Source: Pararhodobacter sp. (GTDB taxonomy: Bacteria; Pseudomonadota; Alphaproteobacteria; Rhodobacterales; Rhodobacteraceae). Taken from it: 32,211 bases of DNA. The notes under the pieces were generated by a model that searched no databases, was not told where the DNA came from, and was given only the letters and a program-made list of their open reading frames with translations. The DNA is taken from contig JAFIEK010000042.1 in the NCBI GenBank assembly GCA_020832545.1, positions 1-32,211 of the forward strand, read 5' to 3'. The position numbers and the translations under genes are program-made. Positions within the stretch are counted from its first letter, which is position 1; the number at the start of each line of letters is the position of its first letter. Below, in pieces: positions 13,749 to 22,027 of this stretch.

Positions 13749-16262
13749 ATGACCGAGTCCCTTCCCTCCCGTCAGACCGCCGCGCTGGCCGCGTTGTTCA
13801 CCCTCTCGGGGGCGGCGGCGCTGATCTATCAGGTGCTGTGGGTGCGCGAACTGGGGCTCTTGTTCGGTTCCACCGCGCAGGCGGCGGCGCTGACAATTGC
13901 GATCTTCTTTGCGGGCATTGCGCTGGGGGGCTGGCTGTTCGGTAGGCTCTCGGCGCGCTTGGCCCGGCCCTTGCGCGCCTTCGGGCTGGTCGAGATCGGC
14001 GTGGCGGCGACGGCGCTGGGGCACTTCCTTGTCGCGGATGCCTATGTCACGCTCTACCCCGCGCTTTATGCGTTGGTCGGCGGCGTGCCGGTGCTGGAAA
14101 CCGCGCTCAAGGCCGGTGTGGCCGCGACGATCCTTCTGCCCTCGGCCATTCTGATGGGCGGCACGCTGCCGCTGATGGGTCAGCATGTGATTCGGGTGCG
14201 CGCTGATCTGGGGCGGATGGGGTCGGCGCTATATGCGCTCAACACGGCAGGCGGCGCGGCGGGGGCGCTGGCGGCGGGGTTCTTTTTGCCGGTCTGGCTG
14301 GGGTTTTCAGGCGCGTATCTGCTGGCCGTCGGCCTTGATCTGTTTGTGGGTTTGTCGGCGGTGCTGATCGCACGCCGCGCAGTGCCGATGCGGGCCGAGG
14401 CGCAGCCTGCCGCACTGCCGGTCCCCGGGCGGCTGTGGGTCATTGCGTTTGCTTCGGGCTTTGCCACACTGGCGGTCGAGGTCATCTGGACCCGCGCTTT
14501 CGCACAAGTGCTGCAGAATTCGGTCTATACCTATGCGCTGGTGCTGAGCGTATTTCTGGCGGCGCTCTCGCTGGGCGCGGCGCTGGCCAATGCACTTAAC
14601 CACCTGCGCATACGGCCCGAGGCGGTGCTGACGGGGCTGCTGCTGGCCTCTGCCGCTGTCATCGCCGCCACACCGCATCTGTTCCACCACCTGACAGGGG
14701 GGCTGGGATACCTTGGCGGGCGGGCCGATTTCGTGGGCTATGTGTGGGAGGTGGGGCGCGTCGCGGTGCTGACCATGCTGATCCCCGGCACGATTTTGGG
14801 CGCAGTGCTGCCCTATCTTCTGCGCCTAATGCAGGGCGGGGCCGCACCCGGCGCTGTGCTGGGCCGCCTGATCGCCGTCAACACGACAGGTGCGATTCTG
14901 GGCGCATTGTCGGGGGGGTTCGTCCTTTTGCCGATGGTCGGCGCCTGGAAGGGGCTTTGGCTGATGGGCGCGGTCTATGCGGCGCTGGTGCTGGTGCTCT
15001 GGCGACCCGGCGATGGATGGGGCGCTCGGATCACCCGCTTTGCGGCGCTGGCCGGGGCCGTTGTGCTGCTGACCGGGCAGCCGGGCTTGCAGGCCACGCG
15101 GCTGAACAGCGGCGAAAACCTGCTGGCGTTCCGCGAAGGCCCCTCGGCCCATGTCGCCGTGGTCGAACGGGGGGACGCGCGGTTCATCCGGGTGAACAAC
15201 TTTTACACGCTGGGCGGATCAGGCGCGCTGATCCCTGAGCGCAATCAGACCATGATTCCGCTTCTCACCCACCCTGCCCCGCGCGAATTGTTCTTCCTTG
15301 GCATGGGCACAGGCATTTCGGCGGGGGCGGGGCTGTTCGCAAACCCTGACCGCGTCACGGTCTGCGAGTTGTTGCCCGATGTCATCACCTTCGCCCGCGA
15401 CTGGTTTCGCCCCTATGTCAACGGCCTGTTCGATGACCCGCGGGTGACCATCCACCCTGAGGACGGGCGGCAATGCCTCGCGCGCTCGCCCGCCACCTAT
15501 GACTTGATCATCGCCGATCTGTTCACGCCGTGGCGGGCGGGGGTGAGCAATGTCTATACGCTGGAGCATTACCGGCTGGCCGCCCGCCGCCTGAACCCCG
15601 GCGGGGCTTATGTGCAGTGGATGCCGCTCTATCAGGTGTCGCGCCGCGAGTTCGAGATCATCGCCAACACCATGTCGCAGGTCTTTCCCGAGGTGACGCT
15701 GTGGCGCGGCGACCTTTACCCCGAACGCTCGATCCTGGCGCTGGTGGGGCGTAATGACGCGGCACCGCTGGACCCTGCGACGCTGGCCGCGCAGTGGCGG
15801 GCCATGACCGGCGAAGACACGGCTGAAGATGTGCTGATCGACCGCGCGCTGAAATTTTACGCGGGCAATGCGGCCTCTGACCTGTTCGCACAGGCCCCCG
15901 TCAACACGGACGACCACCCGCTGATCGAATACCTCGCGCCGCGCACCCATCGCGCGGTGATCGCCGGGCGGGCAAACTGGCTGACGGGCATAAACCGCGA
16001 TCGGCTTTACACCGATCTGCTGACGGCACTGCCCCCTGAAGAGGACCCCTATCTGACCCGCCTGACCCCGTCGCAACGCGATCTTGTCCGCGCCGGGGCG
16101 GTGTATGCTGGATGGCGCGGCCTGCGTGCGCGCAACGATGTTCAGGCACCCGCTCAATGGCAGGCGTTTCTGGCGCTCAGCCCGTATCACGCCCGCAACC
16201 CTGACAGCCCCGCCGGGCAGGTGGCGCAGGGCGGCATGGCCTTTGGCGACGCAACGAACTGA
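13749..16262 (+). CDS. Fused membrane transporter-like / spermidine synthase-like protein
   Basis: The protein of 837 residues has an N-terminal membrane part of roughly 10-14 helices (starting AALFTLSGAAALIYQVLWVRELGLLFG, a family hallmark, and continuing to about residue 440). A soluble methyltransferase-fold domain like spermidine synthase follows. Its SAM/dcSAM-type loop is FFLGMGTGISAGAG at about residue 513, then TVCELLPDVITFARDWF, HPEDGRQCLARS and YDLIIADLFTPWRAG with the acidic residue at the catalytic position. The segment before the loop (RNQTMIPLLTHP) lacks the usual DE-Y-E substrate motif of aminopropyltransferases, so polyamine synthesis is doubtful. A C-terminal 130-residue tail closes the protein. 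It is an inner-membrane protein of unknown substrate that converges on tag. Confidence 0.85.
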   Translation: MTESLPSRQTAALAALFTLSGAAALIYQVLWVRELGLLFGSTAQAAALTIAIFFAGIALGGWLFGRLSARLARPLRAFGLVEIGVAATALGHFLVADAYVTLYPALYALVGGVPVLETALKAGVAATILLPSAILMGGTLPLMGQHVIRVRADLGRMGSALYALNTAGGAAGALAAGFFLPVWLGFSGAYLLAVGLDLFVGLSAVLIARRAVPMRAEAQPAALPVPGRLWVIAFASGFATLAVEVIWTRAFAQVLQNSVYTYALVLSVFLAALSLGAALANALNHLRIRPEAVLTGLLLASAAVIAATPHLFHHLTGGLGYLGGRADFVGYVWEVGRVAVLTMLIPGTILGAVLPYLLRLMQGGAAPGAVLGRLIAVNTTGAILGALSGGFVLLPMVGAWKGLWLMGAVYAALVLVLWRPGDGWGARITRFAALAGAVVLLTGQPGLQATRLNSGENLLAFREGPSAHVAVVERGDARFIRVNNFYTLGGSGALIPERNQTMIPLLTHPAPRELFFLGMGTGISAGAGLFANPDRVTVCELLPDVITFARDWFRPYVNGLFDDPRVTIHPEDGRQCLARSPATYDLIIADLFTPWRAGVSNVYTLEHYRLAARRLNPGGAYVQWMPLYQVSRREFEIIANTMSQVFPEVTLWRGDLYPERSILALVGRNDAAPLDPATLAAQWRAMTGEDTAEDVLIDRALKFYAGNAASDLFAQAPVNTDDHPLIEYLAPRTHRAVIAGRANWLTGINRDRLYTDLLTALPPEEDPYLTRLTPSQRDLVRAGAVYAGWRGLRARNDVQAPAQWQAFLALSPYHARNPDSPAGQVAQGGMAFGDATN

Positions 16263-16358
16263 AAAACCGATGACGGGCTGATGGCCGCAAGACGTGGCGT
16301 TTCCGGTGGCCCGATGCGCGCCATACGATACTAGTGCCCTGACGCGCCATTTCCGTTG

Positions 16359-16964
16359 TCAGCAAGGACGGCGCAAAGCGGCGCGCGCCTGCGCGGCCTC
16401 TTCGCGCATCACGCAACCATTCGCGTGATCATTGACAAGCCCCATGGCCTGCATGAACGCATAGACGGTGGTGGGGCCAACGAATTTCCAGCCGCGCTTG
16501 CGCAACGCCTTCGAAAGCGCCACCGACGCAGGCGAGGTAGAGCGGCCTTGCGGCGCGGCATCCTCGTCCTGCGGCTCGAACCGCCAGATGAAGGCGGCGA
16601 AAGAGCCCTCAGTCGCCACCAGATCGCAGGCGCATCGGGCATTGTTGATGACAGCCTCGATCTTGCCGCGATGGCGCACAATCCCGGCATCCGACAGCAA
16701 CCGCGTCACGTCAGTGGCGGTGAACTGCGCCACCTTGCGGAAATCGAACCCGGCGAAAGCGGCGCGGAAATTCTCGCGCTTGTTCAGAATCGTGCGCCAG
16801 CTCAGCCCCGACTGGAAACTCTCCAGACACAGCTTTTCAAACAGGCGGATGTCATCAACAACCGGAAAGCCCCATTCGCGGTCATGATAGGCAAAAAACT
16901 CCGGCGCGGCGGCACACCAGCGGCAGCGCGGGCGCCCGTCCGGGCCGGGAACCGTGCCGCTCAT
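16359..16964 (-). CDS. tag: DNA-3-methyladenine glycosylase I
   Basis: Tag removes 3-methyladenine from DNA as the first step of base-excision repair. The 201 residues are slightly longer than E. coli Tag. The zinc ligands of the family can be followed: the N-terminal RCRWCAAAPEFFAYHDREWG gives a cysteine (C14 or C17) and H27, and the C-terminal AMGLVNDHANGC gives the paired histidine and cysteine. SWRTILNKRENFRAAFAGFD and KFVGPTTVYAFMQ are also typical. The start ATG overlaps the stop of the yciI gene (ATGA, 16961-16964), so it is the last gene of the tetR-yciI-tag operon. That arrangement suggests that expression follows the TetR repressor rather than an Ada-type alkylation switch. Confidence 0.95.
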   Translation of the reverse strand: MSGTVPGPDGRPRCRWCAAAPEFFAYHDREWGFPVVDDIRLFEKLCLESFQSGLSWRTILNKRENFRAAFAGFDFRKVAQFTATDVTRLLSDAGIVRHRGKIEAVINNARCACDLVATEGSFAAFIWRFEPQDEDAAPQGRSTSPASVALSKALRKRGWKFVGPTTVYAFMQAMGLVNDHANGCVMREEAAQARAALRRPC

Positions 16965-17254
16965 GCCGGGGCCTTGAGGAAATCCAGCGCGGGAATTGTG
17001 CGCCTGGCGTCGATTTCATGGGTTTCGGCGGTGACAATACCATGCACCACGAACGGGTCTGCGGCGATACGGGCATCAAGGGCGGCGCGGCTTTCACCAT
17101 GCGAGAGGATTGCACCGCCAGCTGCGGGCTGAAGCGCACCGACACAAAGAAACTTCCCCTCCGCAAAGCCCTGTGAAATCCAGTCATTATGGGCTGCCAT
17201 GAAGTCCGGCGCGGCGGCGCGATTGTCAGAAAATCTCAGGAAAGTTAAGAACAT
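16961..17254 (-). CDS. YciI-family protein
   Basis: The protein of 97 residues has the YciI-like fold, another small ferredoxin-like dimer. It has FLTFLRFSDNRAAAPDFMAAHNDWISQGFAEG with the conserved histidine near the first helix, GGAILSHGESRAALDARIAADPFVVHGIVTAE with the family's central DPF motif, and a short tail. YciI-type proteins are linked to stress or to oxidative ring-cleavage steps, but no reaction can be named here. A good AAGGAG sits 5 nt before the ATG, inside the end of the tetR gene, which it overlaps by 10 nt. Its own stop overlaps the tag start, so all three genes are one tightly packed transcript. Confidence 0.85.
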   Translation of the reverse strand: MFLTFLRFSDNRAAAPDFMAAHNDWISQGFAEGKFLCVGALQPAAGGAILSHGESRAALDARIAADPFVVHGIVTAETHEIDARRTIPALDFLKAPA

Positions 17255-17844
17255 ATGTGCTCCTTTTGATTATTCTGATCGACGATAACGCTGTCCAGCC
17301 ACTGCGTGATACCCGCAACTTCCCGCTGGATGAAAGCTTCGTCGTGAAAGGCGTTTGACAGCGCCGCCACCCCCTGCGACCAGACCAGAAGGTGCATGGC
17401 CCGCGCCTCGGCCTGCGCATCGATGCCAAGCGCACGAAACTGCCCGGCGAGCCAGTCGCGAAACAGGCCAAAGATCTCTGCCGCGCGGTGCTGCGCCTCA
17501 TGGTCAAGCTTGGCCAGTTCCGAACACAGCGTTCCGACCGGGCAGCCGAAGGCCATGATCTTTATTCGGTTGGTGATCAGCATATGGATGAACGACAGGA
17601 TGCGGTCGCGGGGTTGCGCGCCCCCGGCCTGCCAGTCATCCAGCATCTTGCGCGTCCGTTTCAACCGGCGTGAGATCACGGCGTTCAGAATCTCATCCTT
17701 GGACTTGAAGTGGTGATAGAAATTCCCGCGTGAGATACCCACCGCTGCGGCAATGTCCGCGAAAGATGTCGCCGCAAACCCGCCTTCGTAGAAAAGCGTG
17801 TCGGCCTTCTCGATGATCAGGTTTCTGGTTCCATGTGCGGGCAA
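17245..17844 (-). CDS. TetR-family transcriptional regulator
   Basis: The protein of 199 residues has an N-terminal TetR helix-turn-helix at about residues 26-50 (TSFADIAAAVGISRGNFYHHF) and a helical ligand-binding domain with a cysteine pair in AFGCPVGTLCSELAKLDHE, typical of one TetR subfamily. Translation starts at a TTG (17844) with AGGA about 8 nt upstream; no in-frame ATG exists before the domain. It is the first gene of an operon with yciI and tag. The promoter at 17901-17873 carries a near-palindromic 16-bp site between -35 and -10, the usual place for an autorepressor. The ligand is unknown; being coupled to tag, it could sense an electrophile or alkylating compound, but that is inference. 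Confidence 0.88.
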   Translation of the reverse strand: MPAHGTRNLIIEKADTLFYEGGFAATSFADIAAAVGISRGNFYHHFKSKDEILNAVISRRLKRTRKMLDDWQAGGAQPRDRILSFIHMLITNRIKIMAFGCPVGTLCSELAKLDHEAQHRAAEIFGLFRDWLAGQFRALGIDAQAEARAMHLLVWSQGVAALSNAFHDEAFIQREVAGITQWLDSVIVDQNNQKEHICS

Positions 17845-17872
17845 GGCAAACGTCCTGTCATGATCTGCGATC

Positions 17873-17901
17873 AGGCTAGGTCACTTGTCCTAATTCGTCA
17901 A
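17873..17901 (-). promoter_or_regulatory. tetR-yciI-tag promoter with embedded operator
   Basis: On the minus strand TTGACG (17901-17896), a 17-nt spacer and a weak TAGCCT (17878-17873) form the promoter. The spacer and the -10 edge hold TAGGACAAGTGACCTA (17892-17877), an imperfect palindrome with arms TAGG-CA and TG-CCTA. The start would be near 17866, 22 nt before the TTG start codon. Confidence 0.5.
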
Positions 17902-18013
17902 TACAATGGAGGCTGACGGAAACCAGCGTCATGCCTCTCTCTCATTGCGTCAGAAAGCAGCAGAAAATAATGTCAGAAAAACAACGGCTTGCCTGCCATT
18001 TCAACTTGCGCCC

Positions 18014-20278
18014 TCACCCGCATTTCGAATGCCCACAGGCGCGGCAGGTCATGCACCCTTCGATCATCACCATCTCATAGGCCCCGCAAGACGGGCAGGC
18101 CGCCCCGCGTTTGCCCGCGCCCATCACCGCGACCTTGGCTTTGGGGTCAGATTTCAACCCCAGCCCCGCCCCTTCGATAAAGCCGATCCGCACCAGATGC
18201 TCTTCAATCACACCGCCGATGGCCGCCAGGATCGAGGGAATGTAGCGCCCCTGCATCCACGCCCCGCCGCGCGGGTCGAACACGGCTTTCAACTCCTCAA
18301 CCACAAAAGACACATCCCCCCCGCGCCGGAACACCGCCGAGATCATCCGCGTCAGCGCCACGGTCCAGGCGTAATGCTCCATGTTCTTGGAGTTGATGAA
18401 CACCTCAAACGGCTGCCGCCGACCGCCCACAATGATGTCGTTGATGGTGATATAAATCGCATGCTCACTGACCGGCCATTTCAACTTGTAGGTCTGACCC
18501 TCCAGCGCCTCGGGCCGGCCCAGCGGTTCGGACAGATAGATCACCTCGGCCCCGGTATCGGCCTGCGGTGCCGCGTCGGTGGCTTCAGAGACCGTCAGAA
18601 CGGACCCTGTCACATCATTGGGCCGGTAGGTGGTGCAGCCTTTGCAGCCCATGTCCCAGGCGGCCAGATAGATATCCTTGAACGCGTCAAACGCGATATC
18701 CTCAGGGCAGTTGATGGTCTTGGAAATGGAGCTATCGACCCATTTCTGCGCCGCCGCCTGCATCTTCACATGGTCAATCGGGTCCAGTGTCTGGGCATTG
18801 ACAAAGTAGTCCGGCAAGGGTGCGTCGCCCTTCAGATCGCGCCACATCTGCACGGCGTAATCCACCACCTCTTCCTCAAGGCGCGAGCCGTCAGGCTGCA
18901 ACACCTTGCGCTTGTAGGCATAGGCGAACACCGGCTCGATACCTGAGCTGACATTACCGGCATACAGGCTGATCGTGCCGGTGGGCGCGATGGATGTCAG
19001 AAGCGCATTGCGGATACCGTGGGTGCGCACGGCCTCGCGCACATCCTCATCCATCGCCTGCATATTGCCCGACGCAAGGAACTTCTCGGCGTCAAAAAGC
19101 GGAAAGGCACCCTTCTCGGCCGCCAGATCGGTCGAGGCCAGATAGGCGGCCCGCGCAATCGCCTTCATCCACGCTTCCGTCTGCGCGACAGCGTCATCAG
19201 AGCCATAGCGCAGACCCAGCATCAGAAGCGCATCGGCCAGCCCCGTCACCCCCAGCCCGATCCGGCGCTTTGCAAGGGCCTCCTCGGCCTGTTGCGGCAG
19301 CGGAAAGCGGCTGGCATCAACCACGTTGTCCATCATCCGCACGGCGGTGCGCACCAGACCATCCAGCGCGTCCATGTCCAGCCCGGCGGCATCGGTGAAC
19401 GGGTCGCTCACCAGCCGCGCAAGGTTGATCGAGCCGAGCAGGCACGCGCCATAGGGCGGCAGGGGCTGCTCGCCGCAGGGGTTGGTCGCCGAGATCGTCT
19501 CGCAATAATTCAGGTTGTTGGCAGCGTTGATCCGGTCGATGAAGATCACCCCCGGCTCGGCGTAATCATAAGTGGCACGCATGATCCGGTTCCACAGATC
19601 GTGCGCCTGCACGCTGCGATAGACCTTGCCGCCAAACACCAGATCCCAGGCAGTATCGGCCCTGACGGCCTCCATGAACGGATCGGTCACCAGAACCGAC
19701 AGGTTGAACATCCGCAGGCGGGCGGAATCCTGCTTGGCGGTGATGAAATCCTCGATATCGGGATGGTCGCAGCGCATGGTCGCCATCATCGCGCCGCGGC
19801 GACTGCCTGCCGACATGATGGTGCGGCACATCGCGTCCCAGACATCCATGAACGACAAGGGGCCCGAGGCATCGGCGGCCACCCCCGTCACCGGCGCGCC
19901 ACGCGGGCGGATGGTGGAAAAGTCATAACCGATGCCACCGCCCTGCTGCATGGTCAGCGCGGCCTCTTTCAGCATGTCGAAAATGCCGCCCATACTGTCT
20001 GGCACGGTGCCCATGACGAAACAGTTGAACAAGGTGACCGCCCGGCCGGTGCCCGCGCCTGCGGTGATGCGGCCCGCGGGCAGGAATTTGAAATCCTCCA
20101 GCGCGGTGTAAAACCGACCCTCCCACGTCGCCGGGTCCTGTTCGACCGCCGCCAACGCCCGGGCGATCCTCCGCCAGCTGTCTTCCAGCGTGGCCTCGAC
20201 AGGTTTGCCAGCGGCATCCTTCAACCGATATTTCATGTCCCAGATCTGCTCGGCGATTGGGGCGGCAAAGCGGTTCAT
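18014..20278 (-). CDS. nrdJ: Adenosylcobalamin-dependent ribonucleotide reductase (class II)
   Basis: NrdJ makes deoxyribonucleotides with adenosylcobalamin as radical source and works with or without oxygen. It has 754 residues. The N-terminal FAAPIAEQIWDMKYRLKDA is the usual alphaproteobacterial opening, followed by NCFVMGTVPDSMGGIFDML and GGGIGYDFSTIRPRG. NPCGEQPLPPYGACLLGSIN begins at about residue 264 and carries active-site Cys and Glu. TGTISLYAGNVSSGIEP is near the 3' half. The tail has six cysteines (728, 731, 742, 745, 748 and 753) like the redox-shuttle or zinc tail of this group. The ATG at 20278 has AGGA 8 nt upstream; a TTG at 20359 was rejected as a start. The gene is divergent to the DUF1489 gene. 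No other RNR gene is visible here. Confidence 0.96.
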   Translation of the reverse strand: MNRFAAPIAEQIWDMKYRLKDAAGKPVEATLEDSWRRIARALAAVEQDPATWEGRFYTALEDFKFLPAGRITAGAGTGRAVTLFNCFVMGTVPDSMGGIFDMLKEAALTMQQGGGIGYDFSTIRPRGAPVTGVAADASGPLSFMDVWDAMCRTIMSAGSRRGAMMATMRCDHPDIEDFITAKQDSARLRMFNLSVLVTDPFMEAVRADTAWDLVFGGKVYRSVQAHDLWNRIMRATYDYAEPGVIFIDRINAANNLNYCETISATNPCGEQPLPPYGACLLGSINLARLVSDPFTDAAGLDMDALDGLVRTAVRMMDNVVDASRFPLPQQAEEALAKRRIGLGVTGLADALLMLGLRYGSDDAVAQTEAWMKAIARAAYLASTDLAAEKGAFPLFDAEKFLASGNMQAMDEDVREAVRTHGIRNALLTSIAPTGTISLYAGNVSSGIEPVFAYAYKRKVLQPDGSRLEEEVVDYAVQMWRDLKGDAPLPDYFVNAQTLDPIDHVKMQAAAQKWVDSSISKTINCPEDIAFDAFKDIYLAAWDMGCKGCTTYRPNDVTGSVLTVSEATDAAPQADTGAEVIYLSEPLGRPEALEGQTYKLKWPVSEHAIYITINDIIVGGRRQPFEVFINSKNMEHYAWTVALTRMISAVFRRGGDVSFVVEELKAVFDPRGGAWMQGRYIPSILAAIGGVIEEHLVRIGFIEGAGLGLKSDPKAKVAVMGAGKRGAACPSCGAYEMVMIEGCMTCRACGHSKCG

Positions 20279-20372
20279 GCGCAAATCCTGTGGTGCGGGC
20301 GAGAGACCTGCCAAGATAAGCCGCCGCGCCCCCCCGGTCAAACCTCTCTTGCGCTTCAATCACGATTTGCGC
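20279..20372 (-). promoter_or_regulatory. Inverted repeat covering the nrdJ ribosome binding site
   Basis: In the nrdJ leader GCGCAAATC (20372-20364) is the perfect complement of GATTTGCGC (20287-20279), which sits directly before the ATG and includes part of the AGGA site. Pairing across the 76-nt loop would hide the ribosome site. No experimental basis exists; a chance repeat is possible. Confidence 0.35.
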
Positions 20373-20381
20373 CCGAGACTG

Positions 20382-20410
20382 TTGCCTGCACCCGGCGGGC
20401 AGCCTAGATA
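20382..20410 (+). promoter_or_regulatory. Candidate promoter of the DUF1489 gene
   Basis: TTGCCT (20382-20387), a 17-nt spacer and TAGATA (20405-20410) end 7 nt before the ATG at 20418. There is no Shine-Dalgarno, so the transcript may be leaderless. A TGCCTGC/GCGGGCA hairpin overlaps the spacer. Confidence 0.4.
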
Positions 20411-20417
20411 CAGCGTC

Positions 20418-20849
20418 ATGCCTGCCGCACTCAACCTTCTCAAACTCTGCGTCGGCGCCGAAAGCGTCGATGATCTGACGGTGTGGCATGACAGCCAGCG
20501 CCACCGCTGGCCCGTGGGCTGCACGCGCCATGTCACCCGGATGTGGCCCAGACGTGAGAGCGAGTTGCTGGAGGGCGGATCGCTCTATTGGGTATTCAAG
20601 GGCGTGGTGCTCGCCCGCCAGAGCATTCTGCGGCTGGATGCGGTTGAGGGCGAGGATGGCATCATCCGCTGCGGCATCATTCTCGATGCCGCGATCATCC
20701 GCACCGAACCTCAGCCCCGCCGCCCGTTTCAGGGCTGGCGCTATCTCAAGGGTGAGGACGCGCCGCGCGACCTGCCCGCGCAGCGCCCCGGCGACGACAC
20801 CCTGCCCCCCGAACTCAGCGCCGCGCTGGCCGATCTGGGCCTGCGCTGA
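20418..20849 (+). CDS. DUF1489-family protein
   Basis: The protein of 143 residues matches DUF1489, a conserved single-copy family of alphaproteobacteria with no known function. ALNLLKLCVGAESVDDLTVW is its opening, then HVTRMWPRRESELLEGGSL and YWVFKGVVLARQSILRLD, CGIILDAAIIRTEPQPRRPF and QGWRYLKGEDAPRDLP, all family blocks with the conserved arginines. No signal or membrane helix is visible, so it should be cytoplasmic. The start at 20418 was chosen because the conserved family begins there; the frame to the left (from 20190) is antisense to nrdJ. It is divergent to nrdJ, 139 nt away, with a promoter candidate that ends 7 nt before the ATG. The position next to nrdJ may be incidental. Confidence 0.88.
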   Translation: MPAALNLLKLCVGAESVDDLTVWHDSQRHRWPVGCTRHVTRMWPRRESELLEGGSLYWVFKGVVLARQSILRLDAVEGEDGIIRCGIILDAAIIRTEPQPRRPFQGWRYLKGEDAPRDLPAQRPGDDTLPPELSAALADLGLR

Positions 20850-21019
20850 CGCAACGTCGGGGAAAGCGCGCGCTTGAGGGGGCGATGCCGCCTCACTTTC
20901 CAAAATTTAGAGTGGGGGGCTTTGCCCCCTCTGGGCATGCGGCCCATTCCCCGGCCTCGCCACGGGCTCGGCGTTCACAGCCGGGGCCTCCCGCTGGAAG
21001 GCCCCTGAGACGCCGCTCA

Positions 21020-21097
21020 CCCCCCAGGATACTTTTAGACAGAAAACGGTATGGTGTCTGCTCTCATTCATTTTGTGTCAGAAAATATCCTGGGGGA
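21020..21097. repeat. Intergenic repeat, copy 2, two inverted arms
   Basis: The left arm (21020-21047) carries CCCCCAGGATACTTTTAGAC and the right arm (21069-21097) carries TGTCAGAAAATATCCTGGGG. They are imperfect inverted repeats of each other, about 22 of 27 bases alike, around a 21-nt centre. The same arms recur inverted at 28379-28483 and singly at 1065-1090. Confidence 0.75.
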
Positions 21098-21116
21098 GTC
21101 GCCCGGCACGGGCGGC

Positions 21117-21174
21117 GGGGGGCCCGCCCCCCCCCCCCCCCCCCCCCCCGCCCCCCGCCCCCCCGCCCCCCCCC
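21117..21174. repeat. Low-complexity G/C tract
   Basis: Six G (21117-21122) are followed by C runs of 23, 6, 7 and 9 bases broken by single G bases. Such a tract is easily misread or misassembled, so the exact length and base calls here should not be trusted. Confidence 0.8.
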
Positions 21175-21263
21175 GGCCCAACGCGAGGAGGGTCCGGGCA
21201 GAGCCCGGGCCGGACGAGGGGCGGGAGCCCCCCGGCATTTGCTGCATTGCTGGCGGGTGTTCG

Positions 21264-22019
21264 TCAGCTGCTCTCGTCTGCGCCCGGGTCATCAGCCGTT
21301 TCGGGCCCGCGAAATCCCTGCGCAACAACGTATTTTTCTGAACTGTCGGCGCGGCTGGCGGGCGGTTTGACGTTCTGCACCTTGGCAAAGCGCCGTTTCA
21401 GGACCTTCTGCAAGTCCCCCTCGGCCCCGCCCGCCAGTACCTTGGCGACAAAAGTGCCGCCCGTTTCCAGCACATCGAAGGCAAAATAGGCCGCCGCTTC
21501 GCACAGCGCCATGATCCGCAGGTGGTCGGTCTGTTTGTGCCCGCTGGCCGAGGCCGCCATGTCCGACATCACCACATCCGCCGTTCCGCCCAGCCAGACC
21601 TTGACCTTGTCGTCGGCCCCGTCCTCCAGAAAATCCAGCAGATGCACCTCGGCACCTGCCAGCGGTTCAATCTCCTGCAGATCCACGCCCAGCACGAACC
21701 CCTGCTTCTTGCCCTGTTTCGCGCCCAGCGCATTCACCCGGTCGACGGCGACCTGCAACCATCCGCCAGGCGCGCAGCCCAGATCGACCACCCGCGCGCC
21801 GGGCAGCAGGAAGCGATACTTGTCGTCCAGCTCAATCAGTTTGTAGGCCGCGCGCCCGCGAAACCCCTCGCGCCGGGCGCGGATGACATACGGATCATTC
21901 AGCTGCCGTTCCAGCCAGCGGGTGGAGGACAGCTTGCGCCCTTTGGCGGTTTTCACCTTGACGCGCAGATCGCGCGCCCCGCGGCCCGAGCCGCCGCCTT
22001 TTTCGGTTTTGCCCGTCAT
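21264..22019 (-). CDS. rlmE: 23S rRNA (uridine-2552-2'-O) methyltransferase RlmE
   Basis: RlmE (FtsJ/RrmJ) methylates the ribose of U2552 in the A loop of 23S rRNA with SAM, late in assembly of the large subunit. The 251 residues include an N-terminal basic tail of about 30 residues. The catalytic K-D-K-E tetrad is K60, D153, K193 and E228. The SAM loop is [15 protein letters not shown] (residues 77-91). The ATG at 22019 is preceded by GAGAGGA. An earlier TTG at 22031 overlaps the ppx stop and was rejected. It follows ppx by 8 nt and is probably read from the same transcript. The C-terminal 25 residues ([13 protein letters not shown]) are acidic and likely disordered. Confidence 0.95.
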   Translation of the reverse strand: MTGKTEKGGGSGRGARDLRVKVKTAKGRKLSSTRWLERQLNDPYVIRARREGFRGRAAYKLIELDDKYRFLLPGARVVDLGCAPGGWLQVAVDRVNALGAKQGKKQGFVLGVDLQEIEPLAGAEVHLLDFLEDGADDKVKVWLGGTADVVMSDMAASASGHKQTDHLRIMALCEAAAYFAFDVLETGGTFVAKVLAGGAEGDLQKVLKRRFAKVQNVKPPASRADSSEKYVVAQGFRGPETADDPGADESS

Positions 22020-22027
22020 CGTTCCTC

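Larger units (their letters stand above)
20850..21263. other. GC-rich intergenic region between DUF1489 and rlmE
   Basis: The 414 bases between convergent genes hold no gene. They contain a GGGGGC/GCCCCC hairpin (20915-20929), a long GC-rich stretch, an inverted pair of the family repeat (21020-21097) and then a low-complexity C-rich tract (21127-21174) just before the rlmE stop side. The region looks like stacked transcription-stop structures. Confidence 0.6.

Noticed and set aside
20296-20325. GAGACCTGCC resembling the cobalamin-riboswitch B12 box, near the B12-dependent nrdJ
   Set aside because: It is on the plus strand, opposite to nrdJ, and the other conserved riboswitch parts are missing upstream, where the sequence is nrdJ coding antisense.
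19019-20407. Open frame opposite nrdJ reaching across its start
   Set aside because: The composition is that of an antisense shadow and it overlaps a certain gene.
21020-21097. Transposon ends (IS or MITE)
   Set aside because: No transposase and no clear target duplications are seen; kept as a repeat family only.
21073-21489. Plus-strand frame with long proline runs
   Set aside because: The prolines come from the C homopolymer tract, which is probably an artefact, and the frame is antisense to rlmE beyond that.
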